Source of the DNA: Erysipelothrix sp.
GTDB lineage: Bacteria; Bacillota_I; Bacilli_A; Erysipelotrichales; Erysipelotrichaceae
Reading direction: 5' to 3'
Length of the DNA: 46,302 nucleotides
Assembly (NCBI GenBank): GCA_012728555.1
Contig: JAAYEW010000128.1
Location: forward strand, 1-46,302
Part shown: positions 20,158 to 29,822 of the stretch, piece by piece
Numbering within the stretch: the first letter of the stretch is position 1
Layout: each line of letters begins with the position of its first letter
The notes under the pieces: generated by a model
Told to the model about the DNA's origin: nothing
Seen by the model: only the letters and a program-made list of their open reading frames with translations
Databases searched by the model: none
Translations under genes and position numbers: made by a program

Positions 20158-22602
20158 TTAACGTTTTCTTTTCTTTTTCTTAGGATTTAGGTTAACTTGA
20201 TTCCCTTTTTTAGCTGGTTCTTCTTCTTGGTTGGTTTCAAGTTCTTTTTGTGAGTGCTCGTCTTCATCACGGAAACGGATTTGAACATTTAAACAGAATT
20301 GGACTACTTCTTGAGCAATCGTTTGGACTAGTTGTTCAAACATATCATACCCTTCTTGAATATAGGCCTGTAAAGGATTTCCTTGTGCATAGGATCTCAA
20401 ATGAATTCCATTTCTTAGTTTATCCATAGCGTCGATATGATCCATCCAGTTACGATCAAAAACCGATAAAACCATGCGTTTTTCTATCGGATACACTTGT
20501 TCTTTATAGGGTTCTATCTTATGGTCATAGCTATTGAATGCAGACTGAACAATACGATCAGAAGCTTCTTCAAACGATAAGTCTTGTAAGTTTTCTAATG
20601 GTACTTCACTTTTGAATCCAATGTGGTCTAATGACTCTCGCAAGCTAACAAAATCAATAAAACGGTTTTCTTTCTTATCAATCGTTGTGTTTGCTAAGAT
20701 TACATTACGAATAACCCGATCAAACAGGTCTTTTACTATAGAGTGAACATCCTGGTTCTCTAATATTTCGTTTCTTAGATCGTACATTGTTTCACGTTGT
20801 TGACGTAAAACATCATCATAATCTAGTAAATTCTTACGGATATCAAAGTTGTAGCCTTCAACACGTTTTTGAGCTGATGTAATTGCTTTAGATACTGTTT
20901 TATTTTGAATCGCATCTTCACCAAAGTTATCAAACATTCCTGAGAATCGATCGGTACCAAAGCGTACCATTAAATCATCTTTCATCGAAACATAGAATTG
21001 AGATACCCCTGGATCTCCTTGACGTCCTGCACGACCTCTTAATTGATTATCAATACGACGCGCTTCGTGACGTTCTGAACCAAGGACCATTAACCCTCCT
21101 AATTCACGAACTCCAGGACCTAACTTAATGTCGGTACCACGACCAGCCATGTTGGTAGCGATGGTGACTGAACCAATGTTTCCAGCATTTTTGATGATTT
21201 CTGCTTCTCGAGCATGGTTTTTAGCATTTAATACTTCGTGTTTTACTTTTCGTTGTGTTAACATTTTTGAAATGTGCTCACTGATTTCAACAGATACAGT
21301 ACCAACGAGTATCGGTTGTCCTGTTTGGTGAACACGAATAATTTCTTGGACCAAAGCTTCAAATTTTGCTTTTTTAGTCCCATAAATCTTGTCGACTCTA
21401 TCATCACGAGCAATAGGTTTGTTTGTTGGTATCTCTAAGACACGCATATTGTATGTCTTTAAAAATTCTTCTTCTTCGGTTTTGGCAGTACCTGTCATCC
21501 CCGCAAGTTTATTGTAGAGTCTAAAGAAGTTTTGATAAGTAATCGTTGCCATTGTCGAGGTTTCTTCTTTGATTTTGACACCTTCTTTAGCTTCTAGAGC
21601 TTGATGTAGTCCATCCGAAAACTCACGACCTTCCATTAAACGTCCTGTGAACTGGTCGACAATAACGACTGCATCATCTTTTACAACATATTCGACATCA
21701 TTTTCCATAATGTAATTGGCACGCAGTGCATTCTTGATGTGGTGAACAAGTTGTGTGTTTTCTACATCGTAGAGATTATTTAATTTAAAGTGCCGTTCAG
21801 CTTTTTCGTTTCCTGAATCACTTAGTGCAATTTGTCTTGTTTTTTCATCGATCTCATAATCTTCTTTTGTTAGGGTTTTAACAAATTTATCTGAATTAAT
21901 ATAAAGATTTGCTGTTTTGCGTGCTCCCCCAGAAATAATGAGTGGTGTTCTTGATTCATCAATTAAAATTGAGTCGACTTCATCAACAAGCGCAAAATTC
22001 AAAGGACGTTGTACCCTTTGATCGACATTCATCACCATGTTATCCCGTAAGTAATCAAATCCTAATTCTGAGTTTGTGGAATACATTACGTCACAGTTAT
22101 ACGCTTCTCTTTTTTCTGTTGCTGACATGGAACGAACGTTACATCCGACAGTTAAACCTAAAAAACGATGGATTTCGCCCATCCATTCTGAGTCACGTTT
22201 CGCTAAGTACTCGTTAACCGTAACGATGTGGACTCCTTGAGAATTAAGTCCGTTTAAATATGTAGGCAAGACAGCGGTCAAGGTTTTACCTTCTCCAGTA
22301 CGCATTTCGGCAATGTCTCCTTGATGAAGGACAATTCCACCCATAATTTGTACGAGATAAGGAAATTCCCCAATAATTCTTTTGGCTGCTTCTCTTGCTG
22401 TCGCGAAAGCTTCTACTAAAATATCGTCGAGGGTCTCCCCATTTTTTAATCGTTCTCTAAATTCAGGAGTTTTTGATTGAAGCTCTTCATCTGTTAATTG
22501 AGCGAATTCATCTTTAAGAGCATCGACTTGTTGTGCCTGTTTTTCGATTTTAGTGAGTATTCGCTTGTCATCACTAAATAAGTTTTTAATAAAATTAGTC
22601 AT
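20158..22602 (-). CDS. secA: preprotein translocase ATPase SecA
   Basis: MRTGEGKTL, DEVDSILIDESRTPLIISG, GRAGRQGDPG. The C-terminus lacks a recognisable zinc-binding motif. Confidence 0.98.
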   Translation of the reverse strand: MTNFIKNLFSDDKRILTKIEKQAQQVDALKDEFAQLTDEELQSKTPEFRERLKNGETLDDILVEAFATAREAAKRIIGEFPYLVQIMGGIVLHQGDIAEMRTGEGKTLTAVLPTYLNGLNSQGVHIVTVNEYLAKRDSEWMGEIHRFLGLTVGCNVRSMSATEKREAYNCDVMYSTNSELGFDYLRDNMVMNVDQRVQRPLNFALVDEVDSILIDESRTPLIISGGARKTANLYINSDKFVKTLTKEDYEIDEKTRQIALSDSGNEKAERHFKLNNLYDVENTQLVHHIKNALRANYIMENDVEYVVKDDAVVIVDQFTGRLMEGREFSDGLHQALEAKEGVKIKEETSTMATITYQNFFRLYNKLAGMTGTAKTEEEEFLKTYNMRVLEIPTNKPIARDDRVDKIYGTKKAKFEALVQEIIRVHQTGQPILVGTVSVEISEHISKMLTQRKVKHEVLNAKNHAREAEIIKNAGNIGSVTIATNMAGRGTDIKLGPGVRELGGLMVLGSERHEARRIDNQLRGRAGRQGDPGVSQFYVSMKDDLMVRFGTDRFSGMFDNFGEDAIQNKTVSKAITSAQKRVEGYNFDIRKNLLDYDDVLRQQRETMYDLRNEILENQDVHSIVKDLFDRVIRNVILANTTIDKKENRFIDFVSLRESLDHIGFKSEVPLENLQDLSFEEASDRIVQSAFNSYDHKIEPYKEQVYPIEKRMVLSVFDRNWMDHIDAMDKLRNGIHLRSYAQGNPLQAYIQEGYDMFEQLVQTIAQEVVQFCLNVQIRFRDEDEHSQKELETNQEEEPAKKGNQVNLNPKKKKRKR

Positions 22603-22643
22603 TGAATTCCTCCATTTTGTAATTATAACATGACTAAGCGTTT

Positions 22644-22675
22644 AAAAAAAGGTTGAAGTATTTCAACCTTTTTTT
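22644..22675 (-). terminator. intrinsic terminator downstream of cspA
   Basis: A7-GGTTGAA-GTAT-TTCAACC-T7. Confidence 0.85.
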
Positions 22676-22685
22676 AACATCCAGC

Positions 22686-22883
22686 TTATAGTTTTACAAT
22701 ATTATGTGCTTGTGCGCCTCGTTCACCTTCAACGAGTTCAAACTCAACTACTGCGCCTTCTTCGATGGTTTTGAAACCTTCCATCACTAATTGTGAATAG
22801 TGAAAGAATACATCTCTGTCATCTTCAAGTTTAATAAATCCATAACCTTTTTCCTTATTAAACTTTTTAACTTTTCCTTGCAT
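22686..22883 (-). CDS. cspA: cold-shock domain protein
   Basis: MQGKVKKFNKEKGYGFIKLEDDRDVFFHYSQL...AHNIVKL. Likely start at 22883 with an AAGGA SD. Confidence 0.93.
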   Translation of the reverse strand: MQGKVKKFNKEKGYGFIKLEDDRDVFFHYSQLVMEGFKTIEEGAVVEFELVEGERGAQAHNIVKL

Positions 22884-22954
22884 ATTAAATCCTTTCTTAC
22901 TAAGTAGCACGCCAGTCTACTAATTAATTATAACATTATATGTTATTTATGCAA

Positions 22955-23626
22955 TTAATTTTCTCGTGGAGTCATCGCTATACAAAACACACAAATCTCT
23001 AAGTCATAAGGTTTTAACAATCGAAGTGCCTCTTTGATAGTTGACCCCGTTGTAATTACATCATCGAGCAAAACAATTTTCTTTTGCACTTTCATTATTT
23101 CATCATTTAACTCAAAATGAACTTTGCTTCTTTGAGCTTTACCAAGTTGAGCTTGCTTAGTATTGTCTAACTTGTTAAATACAGACAGTAACTCATCATC
23201 TAACTTACTAAACATCAGTTGCAGATGATTAAACCCTCGTATCTTCAATTGCGTTTCACTGGAGGGCATCATAATTTTTTGGTACTTTCGATATTTCCAT
23301 TTTATTTTTAGCAGATGACCATCAAGAAAAACATCTTTCAATCCAATATCTCTTTGTTCTTTGTATTGAATTAACAGTCGTGAAAATCCTTCGTTGTATT
23401 CATAAAGTGTAAAAACTTTGACTCCTTCAATTTCAAAATGTTGTGGTTTATAGATCAAGCGATGCTGACATTTTTTACATAAAAGCGACTGGTGATCCAA
23501 TAAATCAATTAGTAGTGTTATTGAGTCGTAGGGCTCAAGACACCATTGGCACGTTGATTGTGGTTCTTTAAACGCATTAGACACGAATTCACAGAGCTGT
23601 TTTTTGAACTGGTGATAAACCAACAA
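22955..23626 (-). CDS. comFC: ComF family protein (phosphoribosyltransferase-like)
   Basis: CQWC...CKKC zinc motif and PRTase signature VLLDDVITTGSTIKEA. Exact start uncertain because of overlap with comFA. Confidence 0.85.
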   Translation of the reverse strand: MLVYHQFKKQLCEFVSNAFKEPQSTCQWCLEPYDSITLLIDLLDHQSLLCKKCQHRLIYKPQHFEIEGVKVFTLYEYNEGFSRLLIQYKEQRDIGLKDVFLDGHLLKIKWKYRKYQKIMMPSSETQLKIRGFNHLQLMFSKLDDELLSVFNKLDNTKQAQLGKAQRSKVHFELNDEIMKVQKKIVLLDDVITTGSTIKEALRLLKPYDLEICVFCIAMTPREN

Positions 23627-24645
23627 TCTCCCTCACTTTCTTTGAAACTTCGACCAACTCTACCGCTGATTTGAATTAACGATGCTTCATCAAAGACAAC
23701 ATGATCTGCTTGATAAACGATGACATTCACTTTTTCAAAAGTCATGCCTCTTTCTAAGACCGTTGTACAGATTAAATGATTAAAAAGGCTGTTTTCGAAT
23801 TCAGTCAACATCCGATCTTTTTCTTCACTTTGAGATGTTATTTTTTTTAACTTCAATCCTTTTGATAGTTTATTAGCTAACTCTATGGTTGGAACAAAGA
23901 TTAGAACTTGTTTGTATTGTAGTTGTTTTAACAGATAAAGCAAATAAATAAACCCAATGCTTTTAAAACTCTTAAACACCTTAGGTATCACCAGTGGTCG
24001 GTTATGAGCACGGCTATCCAGCGTTACATGTTGAGTCACACTCTTCATGATTTTACTGTTTGGAGTTGCACTTAGATAGATTTTGGTTCCTTTACTACTG
24101 ACTTCGAGGATCCCTTCTAACATCTTATTTCCTTTGTATGGATAGGCATCGGGTTCATCCACTATCAAAAGATCAAATCGATTTGGAAATCGATACAACT
24201 GGTGAGCTGTACAAATAATTAAGTCTGCTTGTAAATCAGAGGTATAACCCGATGTCACCGCAAGAACTTTTACACTATTAAATGCTTTCTTCAGTCGATG
24301 GTGTAATTGCAATACCACTTGTCGCCTAGCAACCATCCAGCCTACTGATAAACCTTTTTCAAGAGCTTTATGGATAAGTTCCATTACTAATTCAGTTTTG
24401 CCTGCTCCACAAACTGCTTCAACCAATATATCTTCATACAGCCCATGTTCACAAAGAAAGGTTGATATTTTTTGTTGTAAGCTCGTTAACTCAAAGTCAA
24501 GCGATAAGGGGGTTAATACAAAATCATGTGTCTCTTGTTCTTCACTGAGCTTTCCCATTAAATGAATGCAGACACGGCACAATGCTTCACCTTTTATAGT
24601 AATGAATAAATTTTTATCTTGGTTTAAACAGCGTTTACATATCAT
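23518..24645 (-). CDS. comFA: ComFA-like DNA helicase
   Basis: N-terminal Cys pairs, AVCGAGKTELVMELI, DEPDAYPY, SATPN, QISGRVGRS. Confidence 0.88.
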   Translation of the reverse strand: MICKRCLNQDKNLFITIKGEALCRVCIHLMGKLSEEQETHDFVLTPLSLDFELTSLQQKISTFLCEHGLYEDILVEAVCGAGKTELVMELIHKALEKGLSVGWMVARRQVVLQLHHRLKKAFNSVKVLAVTSGYTSDLQADLIICTAHQLYRFPNRFDLLIVDEPDAYPYKGNKMLEGILEVSSKGTKIYLSATPNSKIMKSVTQHVTLDSRAHNRPLVIPKVFKSFKSIGFIYLLYLLKQLQYKQVLIFVPTIELANKLSKGLKLKKITSQSEEKDRMLTEFENSLFNHLICTTVLERGMTFEKVNVIVYQADHVVFDEASLIQISGRVGRSFKESEGDCWFITSSKNSSVNSCLMRLKNHNQRANGVLSPTTQ

Positions 24646-24731
24646 TTTCCCTCCTGCTTATCATAGTAACCCTGTCAATAATCTCCTAAGTGAATGAAAC
24701 GATTTCTTGTTGATAAACCATGAATCACTAA

Positions 24732-25419
24732 TTAAAAAGATGTTAAAGAAACAACCATTTTCTCTAACATCTTTTTTTGTTCAAGTGTTTTTACATTAAC
24801 AATCGTAATGCCACCTAGCGAACAAACGGCATCTTCTTTCATAAGATTTGGATGTGGCTTATTGACTAATTGCAATTTCCCTGTGCAAATTATCATTTGA
24901 ATTACTATTTTGTATGATAACTCTTGTGGTAAACCATAAAGGATATTAACATCAGATAGAAATTCATTACATACTGGTGAAAGATGGACCACATCCACTT
25001 ATTGATTCAGCAATCCCAAAATTCGTAATGAATGTTTAATCTCACAAATAAACATTTCCTCTTTTACTGAGACTAAAGTGTTTGTGTCTAGAATCTTTTC
25101 ATACTGATCAAATACGTAATTTGCTACTACGGTGATAACGATTTATTGATAAGTTTCTCTTTAATCCAAAGAATGACTTCTTTGACTAGATGAGGCATAA
25201 TTGTATGAATCCTATGTCTGCATTTTCAACTAATTCATAGCAGTCATAACAAGAATTGAATCCTTTAGGGATTATGTTTTGGCAAAGCTTGTCACATTTT
25301 TGAGCAACCAAATATTTGATGAGCAGCTATTGCTTTTTTATAAACAAGACCCGTTACAAGTGCTTGAGCCCTCTTTCTTAATCCTATAAATTTAGTGTTC
25401 AGCCGGTCTCTTTTGGCTT
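24732..25419 (-). pseudogene. decayed gene of unknown family
   Basis: Continuous protein-like segments in changing frames: QAKRDRLNTKFIGLRKRAQALVTGLVYKKAIAAHQIFGC / AQKCDKLCQNIIPKGFNSCYDCYELVENADIGF / MPHLVKEVILWIKEKLINKSLS / ITVVANYVFDQYEKILDTN...GLLNQ-stop-VDVVHLSPVC...SLTSF. Confidence 0.65.
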
Positions 25420-25428
25420 GTTACTTGT

Positions 25429-26157
25429 TTATTTCAAGTATCGGTGATATTTTTCAAACAATGTTGCATTGTATTCGTCGGCACCATCGAGATTGGAACT
25501 TCTAAATACTTCCGGATCCAATCCTTTTTCTATTAATAACTCGACAACTTTTACCATAACTGTTTCAATAAGAAGAACACCAATCAGTGTTGAAGTTGGT
25601 CCAGTTGGTACTGCATAATCTCTAACCAAGAAACTGGCATCCCCTTGTTGTCCATGATTATCCAATACAATATCTGCGATTTCGAAGATTCTTAATCCGC
25701 TAGAATGTCTTGATGACACAGCTTTTGAGTGATTCAAAGAAGTAATGACAATTACTTTACATCCTTTTTTCTTAGCTTCTAGACACATTTCAACCGGTAC
25801 TGCATTTCTACCTGAATTTGAAATAACAATAATGGTATCGCCTTTATCAACTTTGTATAAATCTAATATTGGTCGAGCATATCCTTCTAACCGCTCAATC
25901 GCAGTGGATTTAGTAGCAAGTTCATGGATCATTAGTTCCGGTGACAGAATTGCTTTAAAACTCGCAAGCCCACCTGCTCGAACAAAAACCTCTTCCGCAA
26001 TCATGTGGGAGTGACCTGTTCCAAACAAATAAGTTCGCCCACCTTGTTCGATTGTTGTTGCTATGGTTTGGGCTGCTTGTTCAATTGCTTTGTCTTCGTG
26101 TTCAAATACTTCTTTAATTAATTGTTCAATATGTTGTTGGTATTGTTTAATTATCAT
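25429..26157 (-). CDS. SIS domain protein (UPF0309-like phosphosugar-binding)
   Basis: YLFGTGHSHMIAEEVFVRAGG, IIVISNSGRNAVPVEM. Start MIIKQYQ at 26157 with an AAGGAG SD. Confidence 0.88.
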   Translation of the reverse strand: MIIKQYQQHIEQLIKEVFEHEDKAIEQAAQTIATTIEQGGRTYLFGTGHSHMIAEEVFVRAGGLASFKAILSPELMIHELATKSTAIERLEGYARPILDLYKVDKGDTIIVISNSGRNAVPVEMCLEAKKKGCKVIVITSLNHSKAVSSRHSSGLRIFEIADIVLDNHGQQGDASFLVRDYAVPTGPTSTLIGVLLIETVMVKVVELLIEKGLDPEVFRSSNLDGADEYNATLFEKYHRYLK

Positions 26158-26171
26158 TTTATGGCTCCTTT

Positions 26172-26762
26172 TTAATCCCATCTTTTTTCTGTATCGACCA
26201 AGACCTCTTGAGGCCACTCACGAATCGATTGACCTTCGACGACATATGCCTTAGCAGCTAATTTTGCCATGGGTGTATCCGATAGAGAATCAGAGTAAAA
26301 CTCAGAGATTGGTGTGTTGTTGAACTCTTCTTTATAGCGAACTACTTTTTCTTCACCATAGCAATTTAAACCATCATAAGTCCCTGTTTCTGGATTAAGT
26401 CTTGATGCTATGCTTCGTATGCCTAAGCGATCACAAATTGGTTTGATTAAGAATTCTGGTGAAGCAGATATAATTAAATCATCGGGTTGTTTTTGGTTGA
26501 AGTACCACTCTTTGATTAAGTGTTCATGATGAAACCAAAAATCATCAACCAACTCTTCTAAATTATCAAGATGCGTAACATATTGATAAAGTGTTTCTTT
26601 AAGTTGTGTTCTTGTGATTCTCTTTAATTTAAATTTTAAAAAATCTTTAAGTAACTTTGGCCAGTATTTACTTAAGCTTGGTTTACTTTTAAGGACATAT
26701 TTGTAAAAATGGGTAGCACAATCGTGCCAGTAGATTGTTTTATCGAAATCATAAACGTTCAT
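26172..26762 (-). CDS. HAD-IB family phosphatase
   Basis: MNVYDFDKTIY motif I, LIISASPEFLI motif II, FYSDSLSDTPMAKLA motif IV. Confidence 0.88.
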   Translation of the reverse strand: MNVYDFDKTIYWHDCATHFYKYVLKSKPSLSKYWPKLLKDFLKFKLKRITRTQLKETLYQYVTHLDNLEELVDDFWFHHEHLIKEWYFNQKQPDDLIISASPEFLIKPICDRLGIRSIASRLNPETGTYDGLNCYGEEKVVRYKEEFNNTPISEFYSDSLSDTPMAKLAAKAYVVEGQSIREWPQEVLVDTEKRWD

Positions 26763-26858
26763 AATTATTCCTCACTGCTTCTATTCTAGCATATCACAGA
26801 TTGTTTTTGACTAAAAGAAAGCACAGCGCTATAATTACCAAATAGAAAGAAGGATTTT

Positions 26859-28196
26859 ATGATTATTACAGATAAACAATTAACTAGATTTCAGCAAGAT
26901 TATGACGCAAATCCTAACAATCGAGTTGTAGAAAATGCTATTGCTAATGTTGGTTTGCAAGAAGCATCGCTTGACAGTTCTTTAAACAGACGACACCCTT
27001 TTACTTTTAGCCATACAACCACTAAAGGTGAAATTACAAATCAAAAATCAAGTGGACGTTGTTGGATGTTTTCTGCGCTAAATACTGCACGGGTTGATAC
27101 CATGACAAAGCTCAATCTTGAAACGTTTGAATTCTCTCAAACGTATACTCTTTTTTGGGACAAACTTGAAAAATCGAACTATTTCTTAGAAAGCATTTTA
27201 GAAACCGTTGAAGAGGCAACCGATTCCCGTATCATTATGCATTTATTGACTGCCCCTGTTCAAGATGGAGGTCAATGGGATATGTTTGCGGGGATTCTTT
27301 CAAAATATGGTGCTGTTCCTAAGAGCATTATGCCAGAAACTTTTCATTCTTCCAATACAATGGGACTTAATCGTGTATTAACTTCTAAGTTACGTGAAAA
27401 TGCTTATACATTGAGAACTGCCTATAGAGATGGAAAAAGCATGGAAGAACTACGTGAACTAAAAGAAGCGATGTTATCTCATCTCTATTCAATTTTAGTG
27501 AAATCATTAGGTCCTGTTCCTACTACTTTTACGTTTGAATATACGGACAAAGATGAGAAATTTCACCGTATTTCAGACATTACCCCTGTTGATTTCTTTA
27601 AGGAATATGTTGGATGGAATTTGGAAGATAAAGTGTCTTTAATTAATGCTCCTACCACATCCAAACCTTTTGGACGGGCTTATACTGTTAAATTTTTAGG
27701 GACAGTTAAGGAACTGTATCCAATTCGTTATATTAATGTCGATTTGGATACAATGAAAAGAGCCGCAATTGAAAGCATTAAAAATAATGAACCGGTTTGG
27801 TTTGGTTGCGATGTTGGTAAACAATCGACACGAACCACTGGTATTTTGGATGCTAAAGCTTATCAATATGAGTTAACATTGAATCAAGACATCACTCTTA
27901 CGAAAGGTCAACGACTAGATTATGGTGAATCATTACTAACTCACGCAATGGTCTTTACAGGTGTTAATCTTGATAACGATGGCAACCCACTGACATGGCA
28001 AGTTGAGAACTCATGGGGGGATCAAGTCGGTCAAAAGGGTATCTTCTCAATGAGTGATGATTGGTTTGATGAGTATAACTATCAAATTATGGTTGATAAG
28101 AAGTATCTTAGTCCAACTGTTCTTGAAGCACTTAAGAAGGATATTATTGAGTTAGAACCATGGGATCCAATGGGAGCACTAGCTCTAGCAAAATAA
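26859..28196 (+). CDS. pepC: aminopeptidase C / bleomycin hydrolase family
   Basis: Peptidase C1B motifs: KSSGRCWMFSALNTAR, LTHAMVFTGVN, VENSWGD. SD AAGAAGG. Confidence 0.97.
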   Translation: MIITDKQLTRFQQDYDANPNNRVVENAIANVGLQEASLDSSLNRRHPFTFSHTTTKGEITNQKSSGRCWMFSALNTARVDTMTKLNLETFEFSQTYTLFWDKLEKSNYFLESILETVEEATDSRIIMHLLTAPVQDGGQWDMFAGILSKYGAVPKSIMPETFHSSNTMGLNRVLTSKLRENAYTLRTAYRDGKSMEELRELKEAMLSHLYSILVKSLGPVPTTFTFEYTDKDEKFHRISDITPVDFFKEYVGWNLEDKVSLINAPTTSKPFGRAYTVKFLGTVKELYPIRYINVDLDTMKRAAIESIKNNEPVWFGCDVGKQSTRTTGILDAKAYQYELTLNQDITLTKGQRLDYGESLLTHAMVFTGVNLDNDGNPLTWQVENSWGDQVGQKGIFSMSDDWFDEYNYQIMVDKKYLSPTVLEALKKDIIELEPWDPMGALALAK

Positions 28197-28205
28197 TATA
28201 TCAAG

Positions 28206-28246
28206 AGAGAGTCAATACAGAATGCTGATGACTCTCTTTTTTTTTG
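28206..28246 (+). terminator. intrinsic terminator downstream of pepC
   Basis: AGAGAGTCA / TGACTCTCT stem followed by a T-run. Confidence 0.9.
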
Positions 28247-28320
28247 GCTAAAACAACCTGAAATCTGCAAATTGAAAAGTATGTTATAATCAGTGGTAAT
28301 AATGAATGGAGATTAGATAA

Positions 28321-28644
28321 ATGAGTTTACCTGCATGCCCACAATGCAATGAAAATGTCACATATGAAGAAGGTCATACCTTTGTGTGTCCAATGTGTTT
28401 TTTTGAGTGGACAGAACAGTCGATGATGGATGCTCTTGTTAAGGATAGTAATGGGAACCCGTTAAACGATGGTGATGATGTAATCATTATCAAAGATTTG
28501 AAACTTGGAAGAGATACGCTTAAACAAGGGACTCGTGTTAGAAATATAAAAATTCTCGACCGAGTGGTTGATAGTCATGATCTTCAAGCTCGAGTGGATG
28601 GACATGGAATGATTTATTTAAAAGGGTCTGTTGTTAAAAAATAA
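28321..28644 (+). CDS. yjdM: PhnA/YjdM family zinc-ribbon protein
   Basis: LPACPQCNENVTYEEG...CPMCFFEW, then VKDSNGNPLNDGDDVIIIKDLKL. Upstream TGTTATAAT extended -10. Confidence 0.93.
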   Translation: MSLPACPQCNENVTYEEGHTFVCPMCFFEWTEQSMMDALVKDSNGNPLNDGDDVIIIKDLKLGRDTLKQGTRVRNIKILDRVVDSHDLQARVDGHGMIYLKGSVVKK

Positions 28645-28700
28645 GTTAGCTAAAATCTTGTTCTATTCAAACCTTTAATGTCTGTTTTGATGATTACATA

Positions 28701-28725
28701 AGTGAGTCAATTGTCTCACTTTTTA
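28701..28725 (+). terminator. intrinsic terminator downstream of yjdM
   Basis: AGTGAG-TCAATTGT-CTCACT followed by TTTTT. Confidence 0.75.
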
Positions 28726-28860
28726 TTATGGTTTGTTCTTTGATTAACGAGAAAAGACTCCAAGAGTAGAAACAATCTGTAAATTGATGTTTCTATTTTT
28801 GGGGTCAGTACTTAAAAATTCATTGTTCAACACATGTCTTAAATGTCATCTTCTCAGGTG

Positions 28861-29184
28861 TTAATTTTCTTTCTTTTTGCGTGAAACTATCAGTAATAAG
28901 AATCCCGATAGAACAACTATAGCTGATAGAGTTTGAAGTTGGATTTCATTTGAGCCTGTGTCTGGAAGATTGCTAATTTCTTCTTTGGTGTTTGATACAG
29001 TTAGAAGTACTGTTTCGGGTGTTGCTTGGCATTCTTTGCGGTAATCATGTATACAGTTATTGATTGATGCAGTAGATACACCCTATTCATTAGAAAGGCT
29101 TGACATGGTGCGTTAATCTTGGATATTCACTGTAAAGATTTTCTTCTTCATTTCTGTGCTATTACGTTTCATTTGTTTACTCAT
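28861..29184 (-). pseudogene. decayed chimera: transposase OrfA-like HTH N-terminus joined in frame to an LPXTG sorting signal
   Basis: From ATG 29184 (SD AGAGG): MSKQMKRNSTEMKKKIFTVNIQD*RTMSSLSNE*GVSTASINNCIHDYRKECQATPETVLLTVSNTKEEISNLPDTGSNEIQLQTLSAIVVLSGFLLLIVSRKKKEN*. Two in-frame stops. Confidence 0.75.
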
Positions 29185-29462
29185 GTTTCCTCTATTGTAC
29201 TAGATTATACACAGGTGTAATAAATTCAATATACCATTACATCCTAATAAGTGTTCAACATGTCTCTTTTGTAGAGTTATACTTTCAGGCAGAGTTTATT
29301 TAAGATTTAGATTTTTGGCCGTTATCCAATTTTATTTTTTCATTCCATCTGTTTCAATCACTTAAGATTCAATTTAGAGACCTATGAAAATGGCTTTCCA
29401 TAAAAAAACCTCATGACATGACAACTGAGTGATTCTTAGTTGTCTGCTTTGAGGATGGGATC

Positions 29463-29792
29463 TTAGTCTTTATAAATCCAAGACATAACTTTTTCAGGAG
29501 AATATCCGGTTTTATTATCCAAATATTTATACTTATCAAAAAATTGCACAAACTCTTCTAAACTTTCTGAATCCGTAATTTTGGTTGCGCTTGCTAACTG
29601 CGGATTGATATGATTATTGTTTAAAGTAAGAATCCATACTTCTTTATCATCCACGGAAATTAAATGATACGGACTATGATACGCTTTCTTTTTAATGAGA
29701 TTAACTTGAAACCGTGTATTTAAGTTTTGTTTTTTAATGATTTGATTATTGAAAAAATCAACTAAAACAAAGCCCAGATAAACAATGACCAA
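29463..29792 (-). CDS. hypothetical protein with N-terminal TM segment
   Basis: 109-aa ORF using a TTG start; frame is open upstream (DNDIVRFFVP). Directly downstream of the 29823..30215 gene. Confidence 0.6.
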   Translation of the reverse strand: MVIVYLGFVLVDFFNNQIIKKQNLNTRFQVNLIKKKAYHSPYHLISVDDKEVWILTLNNNHINPQLASATKITDSESLEEFVQFFDKYKYLDNKTGYSPEKVMSWIYKD

Positions 29793-29822
29793 TGGAACAA
29801 AGAAACGAACAATATCGTTATC

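Noticed and set aside
28640-29460. Intact insertion sequence
   Set aside because: Only a short HTH-like remnant with stops is present; no DDE catalytic region and no clear terminal inverted repeats.
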